A stretch of DNA of 64,000 bases, taken from contig NZ_JARQWV010000012.1 of NCBI RefSeq assembly GCF_029543245.1, forward strand, positions 62,001 through 126,000, written 5' to 3'. The position numbers and the translations under genes are program-made. Shown in pieces: positions 33,458-43,121 of the stretch. The DNA comes from Caulobacter endophyticus. GTDB taxonomy: Bacteria > Pseudomonadota > Alphaproteobacteria > Caulobacterales > Caulobacteraceae. The first letter of the stretch is position 1, and the number at the start of each line of letters is the position of its first letter. The notes beneath the pieces were generated by a model, which saw nothing but the letters and a program-made list of their open reading frames with translations, searched no databases and was not told the origin of the DNA.

Positions 33458-34042
33458 ATGGGTTCGACCTTGGAAAACAGCGTTGCCTCGCCGCCCCGCT
33501 GGCACGAGATCGCCAGGCGCACCATCGAGGCCGGTTTCGACATGTCGTCGGAAGCCCGCATCGGCGAAATGCTCCGCACGCTCGCCGTCGGCCGCAAGGC
33601 GCTGCTGGAGATGGGTACGGGCACCGGCTCGGCCACCGCCTGGCTGCTGGACGGCATGGATGAGGACGCGCGCCTGGCCACCGTCGACAACGACCCCAAG
33701 GTCCAGGCCGTGGCCCGCGAAGTGCTGGGCGAGGATCCGCGCGTCGACTTCATCACCGAGGACGGCGCGGCCTATCTGGCCGGCCAGAACGACGGCGGCT
33801 TCGACCTGATCTTCGCCGACGCCATGCCGGGCAAGTACGAGGGCCTGGAAGACGCCCTGCGCCTACTGCAGGTGGGTGGCGTCTACGTGGTCGACGACAT
33901 GTCGCCCCAGCCGAACTGGCCCGAGGGCCATCAGGCCCGGGTCGACGACCTGGTGCTGCGCCTGGCTGGCGATCCGCGCTTCGCGATCGTCGGCATGGAC
34001 TGGGCCTCGGGCGTGCTGGTGGCGGCCAAGAGAGCGGCATGA
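33458..34042 (+). CDS. Class I SAM-dependent methyltransferase, O-methyltransferase type
   Basis: This 194-residue protein has motif I LLEMGTGTGSATAWLLDG (about 50-67), an acidic loop ATVDNDPKVQ, and FDLIFADAMPGKYEG resembling catechol or caffeoyl-CoA O-methyltransferases. VGGVYVVDDMSPQPNW follows. It probably methylates a small molecule. Its last four bases overlap the start of an EamA transporter (ATGA), so the pair is co-translated and might modify and export the same compound. Confidence 0.85.
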   Translation: MGSTLENSVASPPRWHEIARRTIEAGFDMSSEARIGEMLRTLAVGRKALLEMGTGTGSATAWLLDGMDEDARLATVDNDPKVQAVAREVLGEDPRVDFITEDGAAYLAGQNDGGFDLIFADAMPGKYEGLEDALRLLQVGGVYVVDDMSPQPNWPEGHQARVDDLVLRLAGDPRFAIVGMDWASGVLVAAKRAA

Positions 34043-34917
34043 TCTGGATCCCCATCACCATCGCCGCCGCGGCCCTGCAGGTCGCCCGCAACGCGGCGCA
34101 GCGCTCGGTGATGGGCGGGGCGGGCCCCTGGGGCGCCACCCTCGTACGGTTTCTGTTCGGCCTGCCGTTCGCGATCGTCTTCGCCGGGATCGCGTTCCTG
34201 GTCACCAAGGACCCGCAGGCCAACCTGACCGGCCGCTTCTGGCTCGGCGCCTTCGCGGGCGCGGGCCTGCAGATGGCGGCCACCGCGGCGCTGCTGGTGG
34301 CCATGCAGCGTTCTTCCTTCGCGCTGGGCACGGCCATGCAGCAGAGCGGCCTGCCGTTCGCCCTCGTTTGGGGCGCGCTGCTGTTCGGTGATCGGATCAC
34401 CGCCATGCAGTGGGGCGGGGGCCTGGTCGCCACCGCCGGCCTGGCGGCCCTCTCGTGGCCGCGGGGCGCGGTCACCCTCAAGCGCGGCGCGGTGTTGGCG
34501 GGCCTGGGCTCGGGCGCGATGTTCGCGCTCAGCGCCAACTGCTTCCGCCAGGCCTCGCTGACCTTCGATCCCTCGCACCTGGCCTATTCGGCCTTCGTCA
34601 CGGTCATGGTCGTCCAGGCCATCCAGTCGGTCGTGCTGACCTCGATCCTCCTGGTGCGCAATCCGGACGCGGTGGTCGCCGTGCTGGCCGCCTGGCGCAA
34701 GTCGCTGGGCGCGGGCTTCTGTGGCGCGGCCGCCTCGGGCCTGTGGTTCACCGCCATGGCGCTGTCGCCGGTGGGGCCGGTGAGGGCGGTGGGCGTCGTC
34801 GAGATGCCGATGGCGGCACTGGCCGGGCGGCGTCTCTTCGCCGAACGGTTGACGCTGTTTCAGATCCTCGCCGGCGCTGTCACGGCCGTCGGAGTGGTCA
34901 TGGCCGCGCTCGGCTAG
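34039..34917 (+). CDS. EamA/DMT superfamily transporter
   Basis: This 292-residue inner-membrane protein has about ten helices in two homologous halves (EamA repeats). GTAMQQSGLPFALVWGALLFGD closes the first half and VVEMPMAALAGRRLFAERL the second. These carriers export metabolites or amino acids. The start overlaps the methyltransferase stop by four bases. The substrate is unknown. Confidence 0.85.
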   Translation: MIWIPITIAAAALQVARNAAQRSVMGGAGPWGATLVRFLFGLPFAIVFAGIAFLVTKDPQANLTGRFWLGAFAGAGLQMAATAALLVAMQRSSFALGTAMQQSGLPFALVWGALLFGDRITAMQWGGGLVATAGLAALSWPRGAVTLKRGAVLAGLGSGAMFALSANCFRQASLTFDPSHLAYSAFVTVMVVQAIQSVVLTSILLVRNPDAVVAVLAAWRKSLGAGFCGAAASGLWFTAMALSPVGPVRAVGVVEMPMAALAGRRLFAERLTLFQILAGAVTAVGVVMAALG

Positions 34918-35120
34918 AAATAGACACTTTTGTGCGTTCCCCCTGCCGCCTCGCACACGAGTTTGAAACAGGTGAGAAGGCTTGGCGAATAGACCTTGAA
35001 ATCAACGCTTTCGCGGTGCAAACGGGCGGCGTCTCCCTCACTCTTCCGGTGGTTGGACGACGGCGCGGCCCGGCGGCGGCGCTCCCGTCGCCACAAGAAG
35101 GCGCAAGGCGGGAAGGGACG

Positions 35121-35145
35121 ATGATCCGCGTACGCGGGGAATCAT
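35121..35145. promoter_or_regulatory. Palindrome upstream of mreB
   Basis: CCGCGTACGCGG (35126-35137) is a perfect 12-bp palindrome, flanked by ATGAT and GGAATCAT. It lies in the 367-bp gap before mreB and could be an operator or hairpin. The first 200 bp of this gap (34918-35120) hold no feature I recognise. Confidence 0.4.
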
Positions 35146-35164
35146 GTTGTCCTCTTCCTGATTT

Positions 35165-35246
35165 GCAGTAGGAGCCTTTTTCTCGCCTGCTCCTCCGGTC
35201 ATTCGGCGGAAAGGGCTCCTGCACCGCGGGCTACCCCGTGGTTTTT
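35165..35246 (+). promoter_or_regulatory. Structured mreB leader with terminator-like hairpin
   Basis: A long imperfect hairpin pairs GCAGTAGGAGCCTTT (35165-35179) with AAAGGGCTCCTGC (35210-35222). It is followed immediately by a compact one: ACCGCGGG-CTAC-CCCGTGGT (35223-35242, 8 bp with one G-U) ending in TTTT. The second is an intrinsic-terminator shape only 38 bp before the mreB ATG, so it could attenuate the Rod operon. It might instead only end upstream transcripts. Confidence 0.5.
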
Positions 35247-35248
35247 GA

Positions 35249-36328
<1,080 letters not shown>

Positions 36329-36378
36329 GCTTCAGTACAATCCGTATCGGCGTCCGGGGGGCGCCAGGAGAATAGTTC

Positions 36379-37485
36379 GTGCCCTTTCGCGAAGGTCCGC
36401 TCGGCGACCTGAAAGTGCCGCTCACCTGGACCGCGGCCGTGGCGCTCATCGTCGCGGTCGTGATCGCGGTGGCCTTCCTCCTGGCCGACCGGCGCGAGAC
36501 GCTGCAGCAGCAGGCGTACGGCGTCACCCGCCAGACGGTCGACACGGTGTCCAAGCCGGTCAGCGGCGTCATCGCCGCGCCTGGCCGCTGGACCGGGGTC
36601 GGCGTCGACGCGGTGCGCAACTACTTCTTCGCCGGCTCCGAGAACGCGCGCCTGAAGGCCGAGCTCAAGGAGATGCGGACCTACCGCGACAAGTACCTGG
36701 CCCTCGTCGACGAGAACGAGCGCTACAAGTCGCTGCTGGGCCTGAAGACCGATCCGCCGATCCCGATGGTCGCCGCCCGCGTCGTGGCCGACAGCCGCGG
36801 CCCCTTCGCCAACACCCGCCTGGCCGACGCCGGCAAGGAAAAGGGCGTGGTCGTCGGCAATCCGGTGATGAACGAGCGTGGTCTTGTCGGCCGCATCGTC
36901 GGCGTCGCGCCCGGCGCCAGCCGCGTGCTGCTGCTGACGGACATCGCCTCGCGCACGCCGGTGATGATCGACCGCACCAACTCGCGCGCCATCCTGACCG
37001 GCGACGGCGGCCCCAATCCCAAGCTCGACTACCTGCGTGGTTCCGAGCCGATCCAGGCCGGCGATCGGGTCGTGACCTCGGGCGACGGCGGCGTGGTGCC
37101 GCGCGGCCTGCCGGTGGGCGCGGCCGTCAAGGGCCTGGACGGCCGCTGGCGCGTGGTGCTGTTCGCCGACAGCACCTCGATCGACTACATCCGCATCCTG
37201 CTGTTCAAGGACTTCGCCCAACTGGCCGACCAGCAGGCCCTGGCCGCCAAGGTGCTGCCGCCGGTGATCACCGAGAACCCCGAGCAGTCGATCCTGGGTC
37301 CGGCCCGTCCGGCTACCCCGCCGCCCGCCGCTCCGCCGACGACGGGCGCCGCCCCCGCCACGGCCGCTCCGGCCGCAGCCCGGCCGACCACGTCCGCTCC
37401 CGCGCCGGCCGCCACGCGTCCGCCCGTGACGACGAGGCCCTCGACCACCAGCCCGGCGACCACGCCGGCCAGGACGCCGCAATGA
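36379..37485 (+). CDS. mreC: Rod shape-determining protein MreC
   Basis: MreC is a bitopic inner-membrane protein that links MreB to PBP2 in the elongasome. The 368 residues show one membrane helix (about 13-34), a coiled coil (ENARLKAELKEMRTYRDKYL, about 93-112) and two beta-barrel subdomains with GVVVGNPVMNERGLVGRI. The C-terminal 75 residues are an Ala/Pro/Thr-rich disordered tail longer than in enterobacteria. The GTG start is supported by GGAG eight bases upstream. Its stop overlaps mreD by four bases. Confidence 0.93.
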   Translation: MPFREGPLGDLKVPLTWTAAVALIVAVVIAVAFLLADRRETLQQQAYGVTRQTVDTVSKPVSGVIAAPGRWTGVGVDAVRNYFFAGSENARLKAELKEMRTYRDKYLALVDENERYKSLLGLKTDPPIPMVAARVVADSRGPFANTRLADAGKEKGVVVGNPVMNERGLVGRIVGVAPGASRVLLLTDIASRTPVMIDRTNSRAILTGDGGPNPKLDYLRGSEPIQAGDRVVTSGDGGVVPRGLPVGAAVKGLDGRWRVVLFADSTSIDYIRILLFKDFAQLADQQALAAKVLPPVITENPEQSILGPARPATPPPAAPPTTGAAPATAAPAAARPTTSAPAPAATRPPVTTRPSTTSPATTPARTPQ

Positions 37486-37991
37486 CCGGCGCCCGGCCCC
37501 TCAATCCGGGGCGCTGGCTGGGCGTCCCCATGCTGTTCGTGATCCTGGCGACGATCCTGTTCGCAGCCCCGATCCGCATGTGGGGGCTGCAACTGCCCGA
37601 GCCCATCTTCGCCATGGTCCCCGCCTTCGCCTGGGCGGTGATCCGGCCCTCGATCCTGGCCCCGTTCGCCCTGCTGATCCTGGGCCTGTTCCTCGACACC
37701 TTCTGGGGCGGTCCGACCGGCCTGTGGGGCCTGTCGCTGCTGGTCGCCTACGCCTGCGTGCTGGCGGGGCGCAACATGCTGACCGGTCAGAGCCGGCCGA
37801 TGCTGTGGGCCTGGTACGCCGGCGCCTGCGCGCTTTCCATGACCGCCGGCTTCCTGTTCACGATGATGGACAGCCTGGCCATGCCCAGCCTGGTGGCGGT
37901 GTTCTGGCAGTTCCTGGCCACGGCGCTGCTGTTCCCGTTCGCGCACCGGCTGATCGATCGCTTCGAAGACGCCGACGTCCGGTTCCGGTGA
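37482..37991 (+). CDS. mreD: Rod shape-determining protein MreD
   Basis: This 169-residue polytopic inner-membrane protein has about five helices. It fits MreD in size, hydropathy and position between mreC and pbp2. FALLILGLFLDTFWGGPTGLWGLSLL matches the substrate-specificity-subunit fold that MreD shares with ECF transporters. It stabilises the MreC-PBP2 complex. The start overlaps mreC (ATGA), and pbp2 begins four bases after the stop. Confidence 0.9.
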   Translation: MTGARPLNPGRWLGVPMLFVILATILFAAPIRMWGLQLPEPIFAMVPAFAWAVIRPSILAPFALLILGLFLDTFWGGPTGLWGLSLLVAYACVLAGRNMLTGQSRPMLWAWYAGACALSMTAGFLFTMMDSLAMPSLVAVFWQFLATALLFPFAHRLIDRFEDADVRFR

Positions 37992-37995
37992 GGCG

Positions 37996-40032
37996 ATGAG
38001 CGAACCGTCGATCTTCTTCTTCGAGGTCAACGAGCGGCAGGGGGTCTTCCACCGCCGCGCGTTCCTGCTCGGCGGCCTGGCCGGCGCTGGCCTGCTGACC
38101 CTGACCGGGCGCCTCGCCCAACTGCAGCTGGTCGAAGCCCAGCGCTACCAGAAGCTTTCGGCCGGCAACCAGTTCAACTACCGCCTGGTGCCGCCGCCGC
38201 GCGGCCTGATCCTCGACCGCAACGGCGTGGCCCTGGCCTCGAACCGCCCCAACTTCCGCCTGATGGTGATCAAGGAGAAGGGCATGGACGTCGAGGCCAC
38301 CCTCGACGACCTGGCGACCCTGGTGCCGATCGACGGCACGCGCCGCGCCCGCCTGCTCAAGGACATCAACAACGCCCCGCGCAAGGCGCCGGTCGTGGTG
38401 ATGGAGGACATGACCTGGGAGGAGTTCTCCCGGATCAACATCCGCGCGCCCGAGCTGCCCAACATCAGCGCCGACATGGGCGAGGTGCGGGTCTATCCGT
38501 TCGGCGGCGCCTTCGCCCACGTCATCGGCTATGTCGCCAAGGTTTCCGATCGCGACGTTGAGGCAGCCAAGAAGGATCCGACCCAGGACCAGGAACTGCT
38601 GCACAACCCGGGCTTCCGCATCGGTCGCCAGGGCGTGGAGAAGGCCTTCGACCTCGACCTGCGGGGCAGGGCGGGGGCCATCAAGGCCGAGGTCGACGCG
38701 CAGGGGCGCGTGGTCAGCCTGGACCCTGCCGGCGACATTCCGGCCACGCCCGGCAAGGAGGTGCGTCTCACCCTCGACGCCGACATCCAGAACCGCGCCC
38801 TCGAAGTGATGGGCGAGGAAAGCGGCGCGATCGTCGTTATGGACGTGCGCAACGGCGACTTGCTGGCGATGGTCTCGGCTCCCAGCTTCGACGCCAACCG
38901 CTTTGTGAAGGGCCTGTCGGGCGCCGAGTACCGGGCGCTGTCGGAGTACGAGCGCAAGCCGCTGCTCGACAAGGCGATGACCGGCACCTATCCGCCGGGC
39001 TCGACCTTCAAGCCGACGGTGGGCCTGGCGGCGCTGGCGGCGGGCATCGATCCGAACATCCGCATCAACTGCCCGGGCAGCTGGTACTACGGCGGCCGCA
39101 CCTGGCGCTGCTGGCAGAAGGGCGGCCACGGCCCCCAGAACATGCACGACGCCATCAAGAACTCGTGCGACATCTACTTCTACCAGACGGCGCTGAAGAT
39201 CGGCCCCGACGCCATCGCCACGGCCGCGCGCGGCGTCGGCTTCGGCGAGATCTTCGACATCGGCATTCCCGGCCAGAAGAAGGGCATCGTCCCCGACCGC
39301 GAATGGAAGAAGCGGGCCTTCAAGCGCAATCCGGCCAACCAGATCTGGTTTCCGGGCGAGACCCCCAGCTACGGCATCGGCCAGGGCGCGCTGAGCGTCA
39401 ACGCGCTGCAGCTGGCGGTGATGACTGCGCGCCTGGCCAACGGCCGCAAGGCCCTGAACCCGCGCCTGATCAAGTCGGTCGGCGGCGTCGAGCAACCCAG
39501 CGGCGCGGACGTGCCCGACATGCCGTTCTCCAAGGAGCACCTCGACTACGTGCGCGGCGGCATGGCGGCCGTGGCCAATGACGTGCGCGGCACGGCCTAT
39601 CGCCAGAGCCAGCTGGGCCTGGGTGACGTGCAGATGGCCGGCAAGACCGGTACGGCTCAGGTCCGCAGCTACGACAAGGCCAAGAGCCGCAACAGCGCCT
39701 CGGTGCAATGGAAGCTCAAGGACCACAACCTGTTCGTGGCCTTCGCGCCGTATGACGACCCGCGCTACGCCGTGGCGGTGCTGGTCGAGCACGGCGGCCT
39801 GGGCGGCGCCACCGCCGGCGCCCCGCGCGCCCGCGAGGTGATGCGCGTGGCCCTGCTGAAGGATCCGGAGATCCGCGCCCGCATCGAAAAGCCCATGCCT
39901 CTGCCCGAGGCCCCGGTAGAGACCGCCGACGGCGTCGTCGAAGGCGCCGCGCCGGACGAGCCGGAGGAGGGCGCTCCGCCGCCGCCCGAGGTGACGACCC
40001 CGCCCGCCGGAACGCCAGGAGGCCACATATGA
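37996..40032 (+). CDS. mrdA: Penicillin-binding protein 2
   Basis: PBP2 is the class B transpeptidase of lateral wall elongation. The 678 residues contain an N-terminal membrane anchor (about 21-40), a dimerisation domain with PPPRGLILDRNG (66-77), and the transpeptidase motifs STFK (S336-K339, acyl-serine S336), SCD (390-392) and KTGT (550-553). The C-terminal 50 residues are acidic and Pro-rich. The stop overlaps the rodA start (ATGA), consistent with a fixed partner pair. Confidence 0.96.
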   Translation: MSEPSIFFFEVNERQGVFHRRAFLLGGLAGAGLLTLTGRLAQLQLVEAQRYQKLSAGNQFNYRLVPPPRGLILDRNGVALASNRPNFRLMVIKEKGMDVEATLDDLATLVPIDGTRRARLLKDINNAPRKAPVVVMEDMTWEEFSRINIRAPELPNISADMGEVRVYPFGGAFAHVIGYVAKVSDRDVEAAKKDPTQDQELLHNPGFRIGRQGVEKAFDLDLRGRAGAIKAEVDAQGRVVSLDPAGDIPATPGKEVRLTLDADIQNRALEVMGEESGAIVVMDVRNGDLLAMVSAPSFDANRFVKGLSGAEYRALSEYERKPLLDKAMTGTYPPGSTFKPTVGLAALAAGIDPNIRINCPGSWYYGGRTWRCWQKGGHGPQNMHDAIKNSCDIYFYQTALKIGPDAIATAARGVGFGEIFDIGIPGQKKGIVPDREWKKRAFKRNPANQIWFPGETPSYGIGQGALSVNALQLAVMTARLANGRKALNPRLIKSVGGVEQPSGADVPDMPFSKEHLDYVRGGMAAVANDVRGTAYRQSQLGLGDVQMAGKTGTAQVRSYDKAKSRNSASVQWKLKDHNLFVAFAPYDDPRYAVAVLVEHGGLGGATAGAPRAREVMRVALLKDPEIRARIEKPMPLPEAPVETADGVVEGAAPDEPEEGAPPPPEVTTPPAGTPGGHI

Positions 40033-41186
40033 CCCTCAGCGGCGGCCTCTCCCGGCCCGGCGAACGCGACCGGCCGATCATCAAGTTCATGGAGATCGAC
40101 TGGACCTTCTGCCTGCTCCTGTGCCTGATCGCGGGCTCCGGGGCGCTGATGCTGTTCTCGATCGCGGGCGCCTCGTGGGAGCCCTGGGCCGACAAGCACC
40201 TGCTGCGTTTCGGCCTCTACTTCATCATGATGATCATCCTGGCGATGGTCGATCTGCGGGTCTGGTTCACCCTGGCCTATCCCGTCTACGGGGTGGGCCT
40301 CCTGTTGCTGGTGGCTGTGGAGGTGGTCGGCGACGTGTCGCTGGGCGCCCAGCGCTGGCTGTCGATCGGCGGCTTCCGCTTCCAGCCGTCCGAGATCATG
40401 AAGATCGGCGTGGTGCTGGCCCTGGCCCGCTACTATCACGGCCTGTCGGCCGACAGCGCCCGGTTCTCCTGGCGGTTGCTGGTCCCGGCGGCGATGATCG
40501 GCGCGCCGGTGCTGCTGGTGGCCCACCAGCCCGACCTGGGCACCGCCATGCTGATCGCCATGACGGGCCTGGCCATCGTCGTGCTGGCCGGCCTGTCGTG
40601 GCGGGTGATCGCCACCGGCGTCATCGGCGCCCTGGTGGCCATCCCGCCCTTCGTGCTGTTCGTGCTGCACGACTACCAGCGCAAGCGGGTGCTGACCTTC
40701 CTCAACCCAGAAGCCGACCAGTCCGGCTCGGGCTATCACATCTACCAGTCGAAGATCGCGCTGGGCTCGGGCGGGCTCTTGGGCAAGGGCTTTGGCCTCG
40801 GCTCGCAGAGCCAGCTCAACTTCCTGCCGGAAAAGCAGACCGACTTCATCTTCGCCACCCTGGCCGAGGAGTTCGGCTTCGTCGGCTGCCTGTGGGTGCT
40901 GTCGCTGTACGGCATCGTCATCTTCATGGCCCTGCGCATCGCCTCGATCAGCCATAGCCACTTCGGCCGCCTGGCGGCCTCGGGCGTGACGGCGACCTTC
41001 GCCCTTTACGTGCTGATCAACGGGGCCATGGTCATGGGCCTGGCGCCGGTGGTGGGCGTGCCCATGCCGATGCTGTCCTACGGCGGCACCGTGATGATGA
41101 CGGTGATGATCGGCTTTGGCCTGGTGCTGGCCGTGCGGGTGCACCGCTACACCGAAGTCACCAGCGGCAAGGGCTCGCTGATGTAG
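40029..41186 (+). CDS. rodA: Rod shape-determining protein RodA (SEDS glycosyltransferase)
   Basis: RodA is the SEDS-family peptidoglycan polymerase paired with PBP2. The 385 residues have about ten membrane helices and the family stretches SLGAQRWLSIGGFRFQPSE (containing the conserved RW..G...QPSE), AHQPDLGTA, ALGSGGLLGKGFG and PMLSYGGT. The catalytic Asp region ATLAEEFGF is present. It is the last gene of the Rod operon; a weak hairpin GTCCG/CGGAC follows at about 41190. Confidence 0.95.
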   Translation: MTLSGGLSRPGERDRPIIKFMEIDWTFCLLLCLIAGSGALMLFSIAGASWEPWADKHLLRFGLYFIMMIILAMVDLRVWFTLAYPVYGVGLLLLVAVEVVGDVSLGAQRWLSIGGFRFQPSEIMKIGVVLALARYYHGLSADSARFSWRLLVPAAMIGAPVLLVAHQPDLGTAMLIAMTGLAIVVLAGLSWRVIATGVIGALVAIPPFVLFVLHDYQRKRVLTFLNPEADQSGSGYHIYQSKIALGSGGLLGKGFGLGSQSQLNFLPEKQTDFIFATLAEEFGFVGCLWVLSLYGIVIFMALRIASISHSHFGRLAASGVTATFALYVLINGAMVMGLAPVVGVPMPMLSYGGTVMMTVMIGFGLVLAVRVHRYTEVTSGKGSLM

Positions 41187-41266
41187 TCGGTCCGGGCGCG
41201 CGGACTTCCTATTTACGCACGTCAATTTGAATGCCAGTCTCCTCTTCCTTGCAGGGGAGGGGACAC

Positions 41267-42145
41267 ATGAAGCCTTGGTTGATCCTGGCCGCGACGGCGG
41301 CTGTGGCGACGGGTCTGGCCGGCACCGCTCAGGCGGGCACGCCTTATCCGATCAAGATGAAGTGCGCCGTCGGCGGCGAGAGCTTCACCCACACCGGAAC
41401 GGCCTCCTACAGCACCTGGGGCGCGCGGCCCGACGGCAAGCCCTATGGCAGTTGGGAGTTTCCGATGCCGCTGCCGGAGTGCCCGGGCAACCGCCTGGTC
41501 ATGTATCGCGACTTCACCAAGCCCGAGCTCAAGCAGCTTTCGGCGCTGCTGGCCTCCGACGCCTACAAGGCCTTGGCCGAGGATTCCTCCTACTATCGCG
41601 CCGCCTGGCTGGAACGCTCGCTGAAGGGCGGCGACGATACGCTTTGGCTGGTCCTGCAGGCCAGTTGGCAGGTGGACGGGGATCCCGTCCGCAAGGCCCG
41701 CTATCAGCGTGAGTTCGCGCAAGCGGTCGAGGCCGAGCCGGCCAAGCCTGGCGACACCGGCTGGATGGGCAAGCTGGGCCGTGCCGCCAACGCCCGTCGC
41801 GAGCTTGGCGAGTTCGACGCCGCCAAGGCCGATCTGGCCAGGCTGGAGATCGATAAGCTTGTCGCAGCGCTGCCGGCTCCGCCCAAGGACGGCGCGCAGG
41901 AGCCCGAGGCGGTCGCCGACCAGAGGGGCGTGCTGAGTTACCTGGCCAAGCTGCGCGACGTCGTGAACCGGGGCGACGCTTCGTCCGAGCCGATCGACAT
42001 GGTCCCGCCGATGGTCGCCGCCCACCAGTGCGTGGACCTGGAGGCCAAGGGCCAGAGCAACGAGGTCTGCAAGGCCGAGCGCGTGGCCAGGAGCATGGAG
42101 ATGGTGCGCAAGGCGCGGGCCGAACGGGCTGGGGCGGGATCGTAA
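41267..42145 (+). CDS. Exported protein of unknown function with TPR-like region
   Basis: This 292-residue protein starts at 41267 behind GAGGGGA and has a signal peptide ending AGTAQAG. The mature N-terminus (KMKCAVGGESFTHTGT, STWGARPDGKPYGSW, PLPECPGNRLVMY) has two Cys in a pattern reminiscent of a degenerate zinc knuckle. The following helices (YRAAWLERSL, RAANARRELGEFDAAKADLA) look TPR-like. The overall plan recalls DUF2225-type proteins, but that is weak. It lies just after the Rod operon with its own ribosome site. Confidence 0.6.
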   Translation: MKPWLILAATAAVATGLAGTAQAGTPYPIKMKCAVGGESFTHTGTASYSTWGARPDGKPYGSWEFPMPLPECPGNRLVMYRDFTKPELKQLSALLASDAYKALAEDSSYYRAAWLERSLKGGDDTLWLVLQASWQVDGDPVRKARYQREFAQAVEAEPAKPGDTGWMGKLGRAANARRELGEFDAAKADLARLEIDKLVAALPAPPKDGAQEPEAVADQRGVLSYLAKLRDVVNRGDASSEPIDMVPPMVAAHQCVDLEAKGQSNEVCKAERVARSMEMVRKARAERAGAGS

Positions 42146-42165
42146 TCCCGCCCACCGGGCCTTCG

Positions 42166-42462
42166 TCAGTCGATGCCCTCGACCAGTTCCCGCAGATAGG
42201 CGACGTGGCCGCGGAAGGCCTTGGCGCCGGTCGCCGTAACGGCCGCGCGGGTGCGGGGGCGCTTGCCCACGTGATCCTTCAGGATCTCGACATAGCCGGC
42301 CTTCTCCAGGGCGGTGAGGTGGCTGCCCAGGTTGCCGTCGGTGGCCTGGGTGATCGCCTTCAGGCGCGAGAACTCCGGCGGCTCGCCCTCGCGCTCGGCA
42401 TAGAGGGCGGCCATGATCTTCAGGCGCAGGGGTTGGTGGATCAGGTCGTCGGCCTGCGCCAT
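42166..42462 (-). CDS. Winged-helix transcriptional regulator
   Basis: This 98-residue protein matches the single-domain winged-helix type (ArsR/MarR-like, HTH_34). RLKIMAALYAEREGEPPEFS, KAITQATDGNLGSHLTALEKAGYVEI and a wing VGKRPRTRAAVTATG are seen in order. It starts at 42462, two bases after the stop of the membrane-protein gene, so the two form an operon. Two matching palindromes upstream of that operon are its likely operators, suggesting autorepression. Confidence 0.85.
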   Translation of the reverse strand: MAQADDLIHQPLRLKIMAALYAEREGEPPEFSRLKAITQATDGNLGSHLTALEKAGYVEILKDHVGKRPRTRAAVTATGAKAFRGHVAYLRELVEGID

Positions 42463-42464
42463 GC

Positions 42465-43034
42465 TCAAGCCCTCGCCAGCCAGACGCCGCTGACGAACAT
42501 CGCCACGCTGGCGCTGGCCATCCAGAAGGCGAGGGTTTCGGGGAAGGCGTAGAACCCGACCAGGGTCAGGGCGAACATCACCGCGCCGATCCCCAGATAG
42601 CGCCCGGCCACGAACACGCCGGCCGCGGCGTAGATCGCCCCTACCATCAGGCCTGGAAAGGCCAGGTAGGCGTTGGGATCGGTAGGGCGCAGCACATAGA
42701 AGGTCGACATCACGAAGACGATGGCCACGGCCATGCCGCCGATCATCTTGAGCGATTGGCCGCCGCTCCTGCCGACCGAAGCCTTGGTCGCCCTGTCCGC
42801 GGGCCGAGCCAGCACGATGGAGCCGACGGCGCCGATCGTGTCGAGCACCAGCCAGACCCAGCCCCACTGGTGCGAAGGCAAGAGGCCCATGCTGAGATAG
42901 CCCAGCATCCAGATCACGCTCCACAGCATCATGATCGGCCCGCCGATGCGGTAGCCGCGCAGGGTGGCGCCCCGGCGGGTGGTTTCCTGTATGTCGGCCA
43001 GCGCGGCGGCGGCCTCGGTCTTGCTCAGCACCAT
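42465..43034 (-). CDS. Hypothetical membrane protein, partner of winged-helix regulator
   Basis: This 189-residue inner-membrane protein has five to six predicted helices and a short cytoplasmic N-terminus (LSKTEAAAALADIQETTRRG). The start at 43034 is chosen because GGAGG lies five bases upstream; in-frame ATGs at 43046 and 43055 lack such a site. It is co-transcribed with the regulator. Such regulator/membrane-protein pairs are common, but the function of this membrane protein is unknown. Confidence 0.7.
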   Translation of the reverse strand: MVLSKTEAAAALADIQETTRRGATLRGYRIGGPIMMLWSVIWMLGYLSMGLLPSHQWGWVWLVLDTIGAVGSIVLARPADRATKASVGRSGGQSLKMIGGMAVAIVFVMSTFYVLRPTDPNAYLAFPGLMVGAIYAAAGVFVAGRYLGIGAVMFALTLVGFYAFPETLAFWMASASVAMFVSGVWLARA

Positions 43035-43059
43035 CACGTCCTCCATGGAGCTCAAAGTT

Positions 43060-43074
43060 CTCTGTGGTGCAGAG
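43060..43074. promoter_or_regulatory. Operator palindrome 1, CTCTG-N5-CAGAG
   Basis: CTCTG-TGGTG-CAGAG lies 26 bp upstream of the membrane-protein start. The same palindrome recurs 31 bp further upstream, about three helical turns away. This is a strong candidate for binding by the winged-helix regulator of the operon. Confidence 0.7.
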
Positions 43075-43090
43075 TGATTGTATGGAGATA

Positions 43091-43105
43091 CTCTGTCAAG
43101 CAGAG
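43091..43105. promoter_or_regulatory. Operator palindrome 2, CTCTG-N5-CAGAG
   Basis: CTCTG-TCAAG-CAGAG is the second copy of the palindrome at 43060. It also lies 17 bp past the stop of argO, so it occupies the convergent end of that gene. Confidence 0.7.
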
Positions 43106-43121
43106 TTCTCTGGGATTTTCG

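Noticed and set aside
38000..40026. A 722-residue frame opposite pbp2
   Set aside because: It is the antisense shadow of a gene with all penicillin-binding motifs in place.
42463..42924. Extended 252-residue form of the winged-helix regulator
   Set aside because: The extra N-terminal part overlaps the membrane-protein gene and lacks structure; the ATG at 42462 gives a complete regulator.
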